Source: Rhodobacteraceae bacterium Araon29
GTDB lineage: Bacteria > Pseudomonadota > Alphaproteobacteria > Rhodobacterales > Rhodobacteraceae
DNA length: 64,000 bases
Assembly: GCA_039640505.1 (NCBI GenBank)
Contig: CP046865.1
Location: 372,001-436,000, forward strand
Direction: 5' to 3'
Shown in pieces: positions 43,657 to 53,525 of the stretch. Position 1 is the stretch's first letter, and every line of letters starts with the position of its first letter. The notes under the pieces were generated by a model, which was given only the letters and a program-made list of their open reading frames with translations, was not told the DNA's origin and did no database searches. Both the position numbers and the translations under genes were made by a program.

Positions 43657-45081
43657 ATGAAAAATAAACTGATCATTTCTGGGGTCATGATCTTACTACT
43701 CGCAACATCTGGGGCCGCGCTGGCACAGACTGCTGGAGTGGTGACAAAGCAATATGACGACGGCGGTATTTACGAAGGGACCTTTAAAAACGGTCTGCAA
43801 CATGGCGAAGGAACCTATAGCCTACCAAACGGGTATAAATACACTGGTGAATGGGTAGAAGGTGAAATACGCGGTCAGGGTGTCGCTGCGTTCCCCAATG
43901 GATCGATTTATGAGGGTAGTTTTGTTAAAGGCAAACCCGAAGGCTTGGGCAAAATAACTTTTTCTGACGAAGGAACGTATGAGGGTACTTGGCAGGACGG
44001 GAAAATAACCGGTCAGGGTGTTGCAACCTATGCCAATGGCGCGCGCTATGAGGGCGGTTTCCTAAATGCGATGCACCACGGGCTTGGAACTATGTCCAAC
44101 CCGGACGGGTATATCTATAACGGTGATTGGGTGAGCGGCGTCAAAGAGGGTGATGCCAAGGTGACCTATCCCGATGGCGCGATCTACAAAGGCAGCATTG
44201 TGCGCGGCGCGCGTGAAGGCCGCGGGGTATTGGAAATGCCCGAGGGCCTGGTGTTCGACGGTCTGTGGAAAGATGGCGAAATCAACGGCTCAGGCAAGTT
44301 GATCCAACCTAACGGTGATGTCTACGAAGGTATGCTCGCCAATGGACGCCGGCAAGGACGTGGCCGGGTGACCTATGACAATGGCGACATATACGACGGA
44401 AATTTTGAAAATGACCAACGTCATGGCAAAGGAAGCTTTATTGGCTCTGACGGGTATGAATACACAGGGAACTGGGAAAACGGCCAAATCCAAGGTCAAG
44501 GTCGGGTCATCTATCCTGATGGATCTGTCTATACTGGCGATTTTGGCAATGGGCTTGCTGAAGGCGAAGGCAAAATAACCTATCCCGATGGTTCAAGCTA
44601 TCAAGGTGCGTGGGTCGCTGGAGTTATTGAAGGCGAAGGGTTGGCGATATACCCCAATGGCATCACCTACAAAGGTGGATTTAAAGGCGCGCGCAACCAC
44701 GGCTTTGGTGTCATGCGCTACAGCGATGGGTATATCTACGAAGGCAATTGGCAGGACGGTATGCGCAATGGTCAGGGTAAAGCCACATTTGCCGACGGCA
44801 TGGTCTATGAAGGTGACTATTTGGCAGGACGCCGCCATGGCAAAGGTAAAATTCAACTGCCTGATGGATTTGTCTATCAAGGTGATTGGGAGAACGGCGA
44901 AATCACAGGGCAGGGGACTGCCACCTATGCCAATGGCGATATCTATGAAGGCACTTTTGTGAAAGGCAAACGTCAGGGACAAGGCACGATCAAGTTTGCA
45001 AGTGGTGAAGAGGCCACTGGAAGCTGGAAAGATGGCGCGCTCGTTTCAACCGACCAAGATGGCGTTGTGAAAGAAGAATAG
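43657..45081 (+). CDS. Exported MORN-repeat protein
   Basis: The 474-residue protein starts with a signal peptide (MKNKLIISGVMILLLATSGA, cleavage after ALA). About 18 MORN repeats of roughly 23 residues follow (YEG-x-[FW]-x-x-G-x-x-x-G-x-G pattern, e.g. IYEGTFKNGLQHGEGTY), plus a degenerate last one (TGSWKDGALVSTDQ). Alternate repeats switch between F and W at the fifth position, giving a two-repeat super-period of about 46 residues. MORN repeats form elongated beta sheets and are usually cytoplasmic. A secreted copy of this size has no assigned role. The gene stands alone, convergent with the SDR gene 4 bases away. Confidence 0.88.
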   Translation: MKNKLIISGVMILLLATSGAALAQTAGVVTKQYDDGGIYEGTFKNGLQHGEGTYSLPNGYKYTGEWVEGEIRGQGVAAFPNGSIYEGSFVKGKPEGLGKITFSDEGTYEGTWQDGKITGQGVATYANGARYEGGFLNAMHHGLGTMSNPDGYIYNGDWVSGVKEGDAKVTYPDGAIYKGSIVRGAREGRGVLEMPEGLVFDGLWKDGEINGSGKLIQPNGDVYEGMLANGRRQGRGRVTYDNGDIYDGNFENDQRHGKGSFIGSDGYEYTGNWENGQIQGQGRVIYPDGSVYTGDFGNGLAEGEGKITYPDGSSYQGAWVAGVIEGEGLAIYPNGITYKGGFKGARNHGFGVMRYSDGYIYEGNWQDGMRNGQGKATFADGMVYEGDYLAGRRHGKGKIQLPDGFVYQGDWENGEITGQGTATYANGDIYEGTFVKGKRQGQGTIKFASGEEATGSWKDGALVSTDQDGVVKEE

Positions 45082-45085
45082 CCTT

Positions 45086-45754
45086 TTACCACGAGATTCT
45101 TTTTCCGGCCCAGTCAAAAAACTGACCGCTTTCATCAGCGGTCAAGCTCTCAAGGACCTGCAAAAGGTTTTCTGCGGCCTCATGCGGCGCAACAGCTGGA
45201 TGACGTCCAAGGTATTTGCGGGTGAAGTTTGTCTGCACTGTGCCGGGATGCAGCGACACGCAGATCGCCTTTGGATGGGTTCGGGCAAGTTCAATCGCGC
45301 CGCAGCGGATCATTTGGTTAAGGGCGGCTTTGGCGCTGCGATAGGAATACCACCCCCCAAGCCGGTTGTCTTCGATGGAACCCACGCGGGCAGACAGGGC
45401 GGCAAACACAGAGCGCCGGTCTTTGGCCAGCACCCGCCGGGCGTGCTTTAACACCAGTGCAGGGCCGATTGTATTCACTTTGAATTGATCCATCATCGCT
45501 TCGGGCGTCAACTGCGACAGCGATTTTTCCGGCTGTGCTCCGTTTATTTCCAAAGCGCCGCTGGCAATGATCACAGAGTCAAAACTTTGAGGCTTCAGCG
45601 TGGCAAATGCATCTTTCACGCTGATCTCGCTGGTGATATCAAAACCATCGGTCGACCGCGACAGCCCCAAAACCTGTGCGCCCCGATCAAGAAGTGCCTT
45701 GTGTAAGGCGCTGCCGATGCCTCCACTTTGTCCAATAAGCAAAACATTTTCCAT
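45086..45754 (-). CDS. Short-chain dehydrogenase/reductase family protein
   Basis: About 222 residues of classical SDR type. The Rossmann motif is LLIGQSGGIGSALHKALLDRG, then NTIGPALVLKHA, the active-site Ser in ALSARVGSIEDN, and the catalytic YxxxK in WYSYRSAKAALNQM. It resembles the C-factor/YwfD branch. ATG 45754 places the nucleotide motif at the N-terminus; the frame extends to 45814 but that extra part ([12 protein letters not shown]...) seems unnatural. Substrate unknown. Confidence 0.85.
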   Translation of the reverse strand: MENVLLIGQSGGIGSALHKALLDRGAQVLGLSRSTDGFDITSEISVKDAFATLKPQSFDSVIIASGALEINGAQPEKSLSQLTPEAMMDQFKVNTIGPALVLKHARRVLAKDRRSVFAALSARVGSIEDNRLGGWYSYRSAKAALNQMIRCGAIELARTHPKAICVSLHPGTVQTNFTRKYLGRHPAVAPHEAAENLLQVLESLTADESGQFFDWAGKRISW

Positions 45755-45877
45755 AATCTGCGACTTAGGGGGCGCAGGGATACAATCAAGAAGTTTAAGT
45801 CCTAGGTATCCCACTGCTTGCTCATTTTGGCCTGCTCGGTTACACCGCCCTCAGGCTTTCAGCTTAGGAAAGGCACC

Positions 45878-47353
45878 ATGGCCAAAGACAAGAAAACACC
45901 CCGCCCAAAGGCGCAGACCCCGAAAGGGTTTCGCGACTATTTCGGTGCAGAAGTGTCCCAGCGGACAAAGATGCTAGAAGATATTGCGGGGGTTTATCAT
46001 CATTACGGCTTTGAGGCTTTGGAAAGCAGTGCGGTGGAAACCGTTGAAGCACTGGGCAAGTTTCTGCCTGATGTGGACCGGCCGAATGAGGGCGTTTTTG
46101 CTTGGCAGGAAGAGGATGCCGACTGGCTGGCGCTGCGCTACGATCTCACTGCGCCACTGGCGCGGGTTTATGCGCAGTACCGCAATGATCTGCCAACGCC
46201 TTACCGGCGTTATGCAATGGGACCCGTTTGGCGCAACGAAAAACCTGGTCCGGGCCGGTACCGGCAGTTTTATCAATGTGACGCTGATACAGTGGGCGCT
46301 GCAAGCGTGGCTGCCGATGCCGAGATTTGCGCGATGCTTTCCGATACGCTTGAAACGGTTGGTATCCCGCGCGGTGATTACATTGTTCGGATTAATAACC
46401 GCAAGGTACTGAACGGTGTGCTTGAAACCATGGGCGTATCGGAAATTGCCGAGCGTGATGCGGTTTTGCGCACCATTGATAAATTTGACAAAGTGGGCGC
46501 AGCCGGCGTGTCTGAATTGCTTGGCAAAGGCCGGCTTGACAGCTCTGGCGCTTATATTGACGGGGTTGGGCTAAGCGAAGCTCAAATTGCTCCGGTGATG
46601 GCCTTTTTGACCTCAAAAGCGGCCACAGCCGAGGCAACCTTGACCAATTTACGCAGCGCTATCGGGGCCTCTAATATTGGCGCCGAAGGGGTGGCGGAGT
46701 TGGAAACTATTGCCGAATTGGTTTCGGCAGGGGGGTATGGCCCCGACCGCATAGATATTGATCCTTCGGTGGTGCGCGGCTTGGGCTATTATACTGGTCC
46801 GGTGTTCGAGGCAGAGCTGACCTTTGAAATTCTGGATGAAAAGGGACGCAAACGCCAATTTGGATCGGTGGCAGGCGGCGGCCGCTATGATGATCTGGTC
46901 AAACGCTTCACCGGTCAGGCGGTGCCAGCCACTGGGATATCCATTGGTGTCGACCGATTATTGGCGGCCCTGCGCGAAAAAGGCCGCATAGATGCCACGC
47001 CGGTGGGACCGGTTGTGGTCACGGTGATGGACCGCGACCGCATGGCCGATTATCAAGCCATGGTTTCCGAGTTGCGCTCGGCCGGTATTCGCGCCGAGGT
47101 GTATTTGGGCAATCCGAAAAATTTCGGTAATCAGTTGAAATATGCCGATAAACGCAATGCCCCCATTGCGGTGATTGAGGGCGGGGACGAAAAAGAAGCA
47201 GGGCAGGTTCAGATTAAGGACCTAATCCTTGGCGCGCAGATTGCGCAGAACGCCACGCTGGAAGAATGGAAAGCGCGGCCAAGCCAGTTTACAGTTGGCC
47301 GCAATGAATTGGTCGCCAAGGTGCGCGAAATTCTGGATACCCAGAAAAAATGA
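45878..47353 (+). CDS. hisS: Histidyl-tRNA synthetase
   Basis: About 491 residues, class II synthetase. Motif 1 region PKGFRDYF, motif 2 [32 protein letters not shown], the [11 protein letters not shown] histidine motif and motif 3 [13 protein letters not shown] are all present, with a C-terminal anticodon-binding domain. ATG 45878 ([11 protein letters not shown]) has an aggaaagg ribosome site; the frame is open to 45818. It starts the hisS-hisZ-hisG operon, joined by ATGA overlaps. Confidence 0.95.
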   Translation: MAKDKKTPRPKAQTPKGFRDYFGAEVSQRTKMLEDIAGVYHHYGFEALESSAVETVEALGKFLPDVDRPNEGVFAWQEEDADWLALRYDLTAPLARVYAQYRNDLPTPYRRYAMGPVWRNEKPGPGRYRQFYQCDADTVGAASVAADAEICAMLSDTLETVGIPRGDYIVRINNRKVLNGVLETMGVSEIAERDAVLRTIDKFDKVGAAGVSELLGKGRLDSSGAYIDGVGLSEAQIAPVMAFLTSKAATAEATLTNLRSAIGASNIGAEGVAELETIAELVSAGGYGPDRIDIDPSVVRGLGYYTGPVFEAELTFEILDEKGRKRQFGSVAGGGRYDDLVKRFTGQAVPATGISIGVDRLLAALREKGRIDATPVGPVVVTVMDRDRMADYQAMVSELRSAGIRAEVYLGNPKNFGNQLKYADKRNAPIAVIEGGDEKEAGQVQIKDLILGAQIAQNATLEEWKARPSQFTVGRNELVAKVREILDTQKK

Positions 47354-48435
47354 CACAGTCTGCCGACATACGGGCTGAGGCAAAGCGCATTCAAAATGCC
47401 TTTGTTGCAGCCGGCGCTTTGCCTTTAGAGGCAGAAGTGCTGCAGCCGGCGGACACGCTTTTGGATCTTTACGGCGAAGACATCCGCGCCCGCGCCTATG
47501 TGACCCAAGATCCGCTGCGCGGCGAGCGTATGCTCCGCCCAGATTTTACTGTTCCGGTCGTGCAAATGCACATGGCCCATGGTGCAGAGCCGGCGCGCTA
47601 CACCTATTCAGGTGAGGTTTTTCGCCGTCAGGAAACCGATCTGCTACGGGCGAATGAGTATATTCAAGTCGGTTATGAGCTTTTTGAGCGGGATACCCCA
47701 GCGGCCTCGGATGCTGAGGTTTTTGCCCTGATACAGGACGCGCTGGGCGACGCCCCTGTGCAGCCTGTAACTGGGGATATTGGTATTTTGATGGCGGCTG
47801 TTGCTGGCCTGCGCACCACAGAGGCACGCAAGGCCGCGCTGCTGCGGCACATCTGGCGGCCGGGCCGGTTTCGCGCGCTTTTAGACCGGTTTTCCGGCCG
47901 CACGCCTGTTTCCGCTGCACGAAATGCGCTTTTGACGTCCAAAGGCCCGATAGAGTTTGAAGGCGCTCAAATAGGATTACGTTCCCCTGATGAGGTTCAA
48001 GACCGCATTCGCAGATTGAAAGAAGACGCCGCCCACCCGCCAATCTCAGAGCTTCAGGTTAATCTTTTATCCAGCTTACTAGCAGTGCGCGACACCAGTG
48101 TGCTTGCTCTGGCACAATTGCGCAATATTGCAGTGGATATGCCAGAGATTTCTGCGGCGCTTGACCTGTTTGAAGCCCGCCTTGCGGCGTTAGAGGCCAA
48201 GGGTGTTGATGTTGAAAGCCTAGATTTTGAAGCCAGCTATGGGCGCACGTCAATGGAATATTACGACGGGTTTGTGTTCGGCTTTCACGCCATAGGCCGC
48301 ACTGATTTACCCCCTGTTGCAACCGGTGGGCGGTATGATGCGCTCACACGGCAATTGGGACAGGGGGCGACCATACCGGCGGTGGGCGGGGTCATCCGGC
48401 CAGACGTTTTGTTGCAGCTCACAGGTGATAGATGA
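47350..48435 (+). CDS. hisZ: ATP phosphoribosyltransferase regulatory subunit
   Basis: The 361-residue protein resembles HisRS but lacks aminoacylation residues, as expected for HisZ. It has [51 protein letters not shown] and the C-terminal [26 protein letters not shown]. It binds short-form HisG and makes it active and histidine-regulated. It is encoded between hisS and hisG with ATGA overlaps on both sides. Confidence 0.93.
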   Translation: MTQSADIRAEAKRIQNAFVAAGALPLEAEVLQPADTLLDLYGEDIRARAYVTQDPLRGERMLRPDFTVPVVQMHMAHGAEPARYTYSGEVFRRQETDLLRANEYIQVGYELFERDTPAASDAEVFALIQDALGDAPVQPVTGDIGILMAAVAGLRTTEARKAALLRHIWRPGRFRALLDRFSGRTPVSAARNALLTSKGPIEFEGAQIGLRSPDEVQDRIRRLKEDAAHPPISELQVNLLSSLLAVRDTSVLALAQLRNIAVDMPEISAALDLFEARLAALEAKGVDVESLDFEASYGRTSMEYYDGFVFGFHAIGRTDLPPVATGGRYDALTRQLGQGATIPAVGGVIRPDVLLQLTGDR

Positions 48436-49124
48436 TTAAGCTCGGCATACCCTCAAAAGGCCGGTTGATGGGAAAAACCTTTGACTGGTTTGATGCGCGC
48501 GGGCTCAAGTTGATCCGGACCGGTGCTGATCGGGAATATGCCGCTGCCGCCGAGGGGTTCGACGGCTTGCAGCTTGTTCTTTTGTCTGCGTCGGAAATTC
48601 CGCGTGAGCTGGCGGCAGGACGGATCCACCTTGGGGTAACCGGTACCGATTTGGTGCAGGAAAAACTGCCCAATTGGCAGCAACAAGTGGAAGCCCTTGC
48701 CGAAATGGGCTTTGGGCACGCCGATTTGATTATTGCAGTACCAAACTGTTGGGTGGATGTGGACACATTGGATGATCTTGATGCCGCGGCCGCCGCATTT
48801 CGGAAAACCCATGGCTTCCGTTTGCGGATTGCCACCAAATATCACCGGCTGGTGCGTGAGTTTCTGCGCAATGCCGGTGTGGCAGATTATCAAATTGTTG
48901 ACAGCCAAGGTGCCACCGAAGGCACCGTGAAAAACCAAACAGCAGAAGCAATTGCCGATATCACATCAAGTGGCGATACTTTGTTTGCCAACCATCTGAA
49001 AGTTTTGAGTGACGGTTTGGCACTCAAATCCCAAGCGACACTGTTCTGCGGAAAAAGTAATCATTTAAACTCATATGAGAAAAATGTTCTGCAGAATTTG
49101 CTGAGCAAGCTTTCTATTGGGTAA
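48432..49124 (+). CDS. hisG: ATP phosphoribosyltransferase, short form
   Basis: The 230-residue catalytic subunit makes the first step of histidine biosynthesis. It has the short-form length, lacking the C-terminal regulatory domain, so it needs HisZ. Family blocks are LGIPSKGRLMGKTFDWF, GVTGTDLVQE, RIATKYHRLVREFL and the PRPP-binding VDSQGATEGTVKNQTAEAIADITSSG. It overlaps hisZ by ATGA. Confidence 0.95.
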   Translation: MIKLGIPSKGRLMGKTFDWFDARGLKLIRTGADREYAAAAEGFDGLQLVLLSASEIPRELAAGRIHLGVTGTDLVQEKLPNWQQQVEALAEMGFGHADLIIAVPNCWVDVDTLDDLDAAAAAFRKTHGFRLRIATKYHRLVREFLRNAGVADYQIVDSQGATEGTVKNQTAEAIADITSSGDTLFANHLKVLSDGLALKSQATLFCGKSNHLNSYEKNVLQNLLSKLSIG

Positions 49125-49171
49125 GGGTTCAATAGCTGACCGGGCTTTTTCTTCTTAATGTGTGACGCGCA

Positions 49172-49603
49172 CTATACAACCCCGATATCAGCCAATGCAT
49201 TTGCCAATTCAGGGGGCAGTTGGTCTTCATTTTCCCGCTGTGCAGCAAGATCGACCGGAGCATCATCCACAGTCAGATAGCGCCAGCCCTGAAAAGGGCG
49301 CTTTTTGGCAGAAGTGGTGCGAATAACCATTGGATCAAGCACAATAGCGCAGCGCCGAATACCATCTGACCCGATAACCTCATCCAACCGCAAAATGCGT
49401 TGGCGGCATTGCAGGAACCCTTTGATAATCCAGTAAATCGAGCCGCCGTTTAGCAAGGCATCTTCGCGCTTGGGCCACATGCGTGTGACATGCCGCGGAA
49501 GCCCGTCATCGGTTTGGGCTCTGCGCGTGGCTTGCCACGCAATCATGTCTTCGACGGTTTCGCTGCCGACACTTAATTTTACCAAATGAATACTGTCGGC
49601 CAT
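49172..49603 (-). CDS. DUF1489 family protein
   Basis: About 143 residues matching the alphaproteobacterial DUF1489 family: MADSIHLVKLSVGSETVEDM, LPRHVTRMWPKREDALLNGGSIYWIIKGFLQCRQRIL, then the C-terminal RPFQGWRYLTVDDAPVDL-like part. Function is unknown. ATG 49603 has a gggga ribosome site; the frame is open to 49627. It lies divergent from nrdJ. Confidence 0.85.
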   Translation of the reverse strand: MADSIHLVKLSVGSETVEDMIAWQATRRAQTDDGLPRHVTRMWPKREDALLNGGSIYWIIKGFLQCRQRILRLDEVIGSDGIRRCAIVLDPMVIRTTSAKKRPFQGWRYLTVDDAPVDLAAQRENEDQLPPELANALADIGVV

Positions 49604-49728
49604 GTGCTTCCCCTTTGCATTGCTCAATCTAGTCGCAAATAAATTTTTGGCAAGTTGACCTGTGGGATGTAACGCCCTAAACTCTATACCCTGCCTAACA
49701 GCAACTAATAAGTTTATTTGGAGCCCCT

Positions 49729-51990
49729 ATGACGCGCTTTGCTGCCCCCATTGCCGAACAAATCTGGGATATGAAATATCGCCTGAAAGAAGCTGATGGT
49801 ACCCCGATTGATACCACTGTCGAGGCCAGCTGGCGGCGCATAGCTTCCGATCTGGCGCGGGTTGAGAAAGATCCCGCGCAGTGGGAAGAAAAGTTCTATC
49901 ACGCTTTGGAAGATTTCAAATTCCTACCTGCGGGCCGGATTACGGCCGGCGCAGGAACTGCGCGGAAAGTGACGCTTTTCAACTGTTTTGTCATGGGCAC
50001 CATCCCCGACAGTATGGGCGGCATATTTGACATGCTGAAAGAGGCGGCGCTAACCATGCAGCAAGGCGGCGGCATTGGCTATGACTTTAGCACGCTGCGC
50101 CCCAAAGGTGCGCTTGTGACCGGCGTGGCCGCTGATGCCTCGGGGCCACTGTCATTTATGGATGTCTGGGATTCGATGTGCCGCACCATCATGAGCGCCG
50201 GATCGCGGCGCGGTGCGATGATGGCCACAATGCGCTGTGATCATCCAGATATAGAAGATTTTATCACTGCCAAATCGGATGCGGCGCGGCTGCGGATGTT
50301 TAATGTCTCCGTCCTTGTCACCGACGCTTTTATGGAGGCAGTGAAAGCCGACGGTCAGCATGATCTGGTGTTTGCTGGTAAAACCTACGACACAGTGTCC
50401 GCCCGTGGGCTTTGGGATAAAATCATGCAATCGACCTATGATTATGCCGAACCGGGTGTGATCTTTATTGACCGGATCAACCGCGCCAATAACCTTGGAT
50501 ATTGTGAAACAATTGCGGCAACGAACCCCTGCGGTGAGCAGCCACTGCCGCCCTATGGGGCATGTTTGCTTGGTTCGGTGAATTTGGCGCGCTTGGTGGA
50601 CAGTCCCTTTGATGACGCCGCACAGCTGAATGAGGCGGCGCTTGCCGAACTTGTGGGCACGGCGGTTCGGATGATGGATAATGTGGTTGATGCCTCTAAC
50701 TTTCCGCTCGAAGCGCAGGCCCAAGAGGCCCGTGCAAAGCGCCGTATCGGGCTGGGTGTGACAGGTCTGGCCGATGCCTTGCTGATGGTTGGTCTGCGCT
50801 ATGGATCGGATGCGGCGGTCACACAAACCGAAGACTGGCTGCATCAAATTGCGCGCGCCGCTTATCTTGCCTCGGTGCAATTGGCTAAAGAAAAGGGCGC
50901 ATTTCCGCTATTTGAGGCCGAGCCATTTCTGGCCTCAGGCGCGATGGAAAAAATGGACAGCGACGTGCGCGATGCGATTCGCAAAGATGGAATTCGTAAC
51001 GCGCTTTTGACCTCAATCGCGCCCACCGGCACCATTAGCCTTTATGCCGGCAATGTCAGCTCGGGCATCGAGCCGGTGTTTGCCTATGCCTATACCCGCA
51101 AAGTGTTGCAAAAAGACGGCTCGCGCAGCGAAGAAGAAGTGGTCGATTATGCTGTGCAGATGTGGCGCGACAAATTTGGCGATACAGAACTGCCCGATTA
51201 TTTTGTCAATGCGCAAACCCTTGCACCGGCGGACCATGTTAAAATGCAGGCCGCAGCGCAAAACTGGATCGACAGTTCCATTTCCAAAACTATCAATTGC
51301 CCCGAAGACATCAGTTTTGATGCGTTCAAGGATGTCTATCTGCAAGCCTATGAGCTGGGATGCAAAGGCTGCACCACCTATCGGCCCAATGCTGTTACCG
51401 GATCGGTTCTAAGCGTTTCCGAAAGCAGCGATGAAGCCCCCGAAAGCGATCAGGGCGCAGATGTGATCTATATGTCCGAGCCGCTGGACCGGCCTGCGGC
51501 GCTGGACGGCCAGACCTATAAGCTGAAATGGCCTGATAGTGAGCACGCGATTTATCTGACGGTCAATGATGTTGTGATCAACGGCCACCGACGGCCCTTT
51601 GAGGTGTTTATCAACTCAAAGAATATGGAGCATTACGCCTGGACCGTGGCGCTAACGCGGATGATATCGGCAGTCTTCCGGCGCGGCGGTGATGTATCGT
51701 TTGTGGTCGAAGAGCTAAAGGCCGTGTTCGATCCGCGCGGCGGCGCGTGGATCAAGGGTAAATATATTCCCTCTATTTTGGCGGCCATCGGCGGCGTGAT
51801 CGAACAGCATATGATCGCCATTGGGTTTCTAGAAGGCGAGGGGCTTGGCCTAAAGCAAGACCCGCAATCACAAGTGGTCAATTTGGATGGCGGCAAGGGC
51901 AAAGCCTGCCCCAGTTGCGGCCAGTATGATCTGCGGATGGTTGAGGGCTGTATGACCTGCGGCAGCTGCGGCTATTCTAAATGTGGGTGA
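49729..51990 (+). CDS. nrdJ: Adenosylcobalamin-dependent ribonucleotide reductase, class II
   Basis: The 753-residue enzyme makes deoxyribonucleotides with a B12 radical. Landmarks: N-terminal TRFAAPIAEQIWDMKYR, the NPCGEQPLPPYGACLLGSVNL active-site motif, the C-terminal CKGCTTYRPNAVTGSVL, and a Zn-type tail CPSCGQYDLRMVEGCMTCGSCGYSKCG. Length fits the monomeric class II form of roseobacters. I checked the ~125 bases upstream and saw no cobalamin riboswitch signature or NrdR-box-like palindromes. It stands alone. Confidence 0.95.
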   Translation: MTRFAAPIAEQIWDMKYRLKEADGTPIDTTVEASWRRIASDLARVEKDPAQWEEKFYHALEDFKFLPAGRITAGAGTARKVTLFNCFVMGTIPDSMGGIFDMLKEAALTMQQGGGIGYDFSTLRPKGALVTGVAADASGPLSFMDVWDSMCRTIMSAGSRRGAMMATMRCDHPDIEDFITAKSDAARLRMFNVSVLVTDAFMEAVKADGQHDLVFAGKTYDTVSARGLWDKIMQSTYDYAEPGVIFIDRINRANNLGYCETIAATNPCGEQPLPPYGACLLGSVNLARLVDSPFDDAAQLNEAALAELVGTAVRMMDNVVDASNFPLEAQAQEARAKRRIGLGVTGLADALLMVGLRYGSDAAVTQTEDWLHQIARAAYLASVQLAKEKGAFPLFEAEPFLASGAMEKMDSDVRDAIRKDGIRNALLTSIAPTGTISLYAGNVSSGIEPVFAYAYTRKVLQKDGSRSEEEVVDYAVQMWRDKFGDTELPDYFVNAQTLAPADHVKMQAAAQNWIDSSISKTINCPEDISFDAFKDVYLQAYELGCKGCTTYRPNAVTGSVLSVSESSDEAPESDQGADVIYMSEPLDRPAALDGQTYKLKWPDSEHAIYLTVNDVVINGHRRPFEVFINSKNMEHYAWTVALTRMISAVFRRGGDVSFVVEELKAVFDPRGGAWIKGKYIPSILAAIGGVIEQHMIAIGFLEGEGLGLKQDPQSQVVNLDGGKGKACPSCGQYDLRMVEGCMTCGSCGYSKCG

Positions 51991-52266
51991 TTTAGACTTT
52001 TATTTTAGCTAAAACTGAGAACAATTTTTAAGGTTATATAAAATGAAATTGCGCGCTATGCTGGTATTCAAAGCAGTAGAGTGAAGGTGCATAAAAAATC
52101 GATTTACGAAAACACAATGTGGGAAACGGATTGAAGCACGAGCCAAATACCTTTTTGAATGTCCGCCCGACTAATATGATACCCGCATATGTTCATTAGT
52201 TTGCCCTTCGCACCAGATTTTGGAACCGATCTCTTTTTAAGTGCCCACACTATAGGTTGAGATAAT

Positions 52267-53169
52267 TTGATGACGTATGAGTTTCTTGCGCTTGGCACAG
52301 CATTCCTTTGGGCGGTCACAAGCTTAATTCACGCCGATTTAAGTCGGTCACTTGGTGGAGCCGCTTACAATCGCTTGCGGCTAACCCTCATGGCATTTGT
52401 CATGCCAGCGGTCGCTTTTTTTTGGGGCGGATGGGAGACTGTTGATAGTTCAGGTGTGGTTCTCGTGATCCTATCGGGTCTTGTGGGGTTTTCCCTTGGT
52501 GATTCTGCAATGTTGATGTCGATGCAGTATCTTGGCCCTCGTCGGACGCAAGTTATTTACGCGTTTAATGCACCAATGGCGGTTGTGTTGGGAATTTTTC
52601 TATTGAGCGAAGTTCCAACTATTTTTCAGGTTTTGGGCATACTTGTTACATTTTCCGGAATCTACATCGCAATTGCATACGGGAAGAGAAAAGAGCAAAC
52701 GCATGCATGGGAAACCGATCAGGGTAAAGTTTGGGTTGGCGTTTTATGGGGCGTAGTCGGTGCGCTTTCGCAAGCGGTGGGAATTATCCTGCTCAAGCCC
52801 GCGTTAAACCTCGGTGCTGATCCGTTCATAATAGCAACCATGCGAATAATGGCTGCTGGGTTCTTTATTGCCGTGGTTGGCTATTTCTTTCCGCGAACCC
52901 ATTGGATGCCAAACATCACATGGCGCCGATTGCTCTGGACAACTGTAGCGGGCGTAGTTGGTATCATCATAGCTGTTGGTTTCTTTCTAACTTACGCTGT
53001 TAAGCTAGGGAATGTCGGAATAGCGACCGTGTTGTCGGCGACAACGCCAATCATGGTACTTCCCATCTTATGGTTTTTTACAAAAGAGAAGCCGAGCAAA
53101 GGTGCCTGGATCGGAGCGGGACTTGCAGTAATAGGCGTTTCAATCATCATTCTTAATAGGACTGTGTAA
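52267..53169 (+). CDS. DMT-superfamily (EamA) transporter
   Basis: A 300-residue exporter with two EamA repeats and about ten helices (MTYEFLALGTAFLWAVTSLIHADLS, GFSLGDSAMLMSMQYLGPRRTQVIYAFNAPMAVVLG). It lies at the boundary of the inserted region at 53.3-55.5 kb. Substrate unknown. A 38-residue frame (53169-53285) overlaps its stop by TAATG. Confidence 0.82.
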   Translation: MMTYEFLALGTAFLWAVTSLIHADLSRSLGGAAYNRLRLTLMAFVMPAVAFFWGGWETVDSSGVVLVILSGLVGFSLGDSAMLMSMQYLGPRRTQVIYAFNAPMAVVLGIFLLSEVPTIFQVLGILVTFSGIYIAIAYGKRKEQTHAWETDQGKVWVGVLWGVVGALSQAVGIILLKPALNLGADPFIIATMRIMAAGFFIAVVGYFFPRTHWMPNITWRRLLWTTVAGVVGIIIAVGFFLTYAVKLGNVGIATVLSATTPIMVLPILWFFTKEKPSKGAWIGAGLAVIGVSIIILNRTV

Positions 53170-53285
53170 TGAACAAAAGAGAACAATTCGAAGGTGCAAT
53201 AATCTTTCAACCCATGCACAAAGCAACGGAGATTTTGGCGCTCGCGACCCGTAGCCTATGCCCACAAAAAGATTTTGGACTATAG
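53169..53285 (+). CDS. Small ORF coupled to the DMT gene (38 aa)
   Basis: ATG 53169 overlaps the DMT stop (TAATG) and the frame ends TAG 53283-53285. The product (MNKREQFEGAIIFQPMHKAT...) resembles no family I know. It may be the start of a gene lost when the neighbouring insert arrived, or chance. Confidence 0.3.
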   Translation: MNKREQFEGAIIFQPMHKATEILALATRSLCPQKDFGL

Positions 53286-53441
53286 GAATATTTTTGACTG
53301 GAATTCATCATGAAGCATATTGGCGCCCTTGTTTTTCCCAAGTTTGAGCTGTTGGACCTATGCGGTCCTTTGCAGATGTTTGGTTTGTTAAAAGAGGATT
53401 TCTCAATCTCTCTTGTTGCTGCTGACAAGGGGCCCGTGCCC
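53271..53441 (+). repeat. Truncated copy of the DJ-1/PfpI gene 5' end (direct repeat, left)
   Basis: A 171-base direct repeat of 55439-55609. The 132-base coding part (from ATG 53310) differs at only two positions, both silent third-codon changes. The 39 bases upstream are more diverged with small indels. The copy stops at GPVP and then runs into an unrelated ~20-residue tail ending at 53507. Confidence 0.9.
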
Positions 53442-53507
53442 GGCGTCACGCCACATCCGGCACCAACCCTGCCAGCTCGGATCGCTTTTTCCGAAAGTTG
53501 GGGATGA
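53310..53507 (+). pseudogene. Truncated DJ-1/PfpI fragment
   Basis: The first 44 residues equal those of the intact DJ-1/PfpI protein at 55478 (MKHIGALVFPKFELLDLCGP and on to ADKGPVP). After that the frame reads through a non-homologous GC-richer tail (GVTPHPAPTLPARIAFSESWG). Not a functional enzyme: it lacks the nucleophile Cys and most of the fold. Confidence 0.85.
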
Positions 53508-53525
53508 TAACACTTGGAGGAAATT

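Noticed and set aside
43657-45081. CRISPR or tandem DNA repeat
   Set aside because: The ~69-base periodicity comes from coding MORN repeats with variable DNA sequence; there are no spacers.
49628-49728. Cobalamin riboswitch or NrdR box upstream of nrdJ
   Set aside because: No B12-box-like conserved core or paired NrdR palindromes could be found in the short upstream region.
52104-52319. 71-codon minus-strand frame overlapping the start of the DMT gene
   Set aside because: Overlaps the well-supported start and promoter of the DMT gene and has no coding signature.
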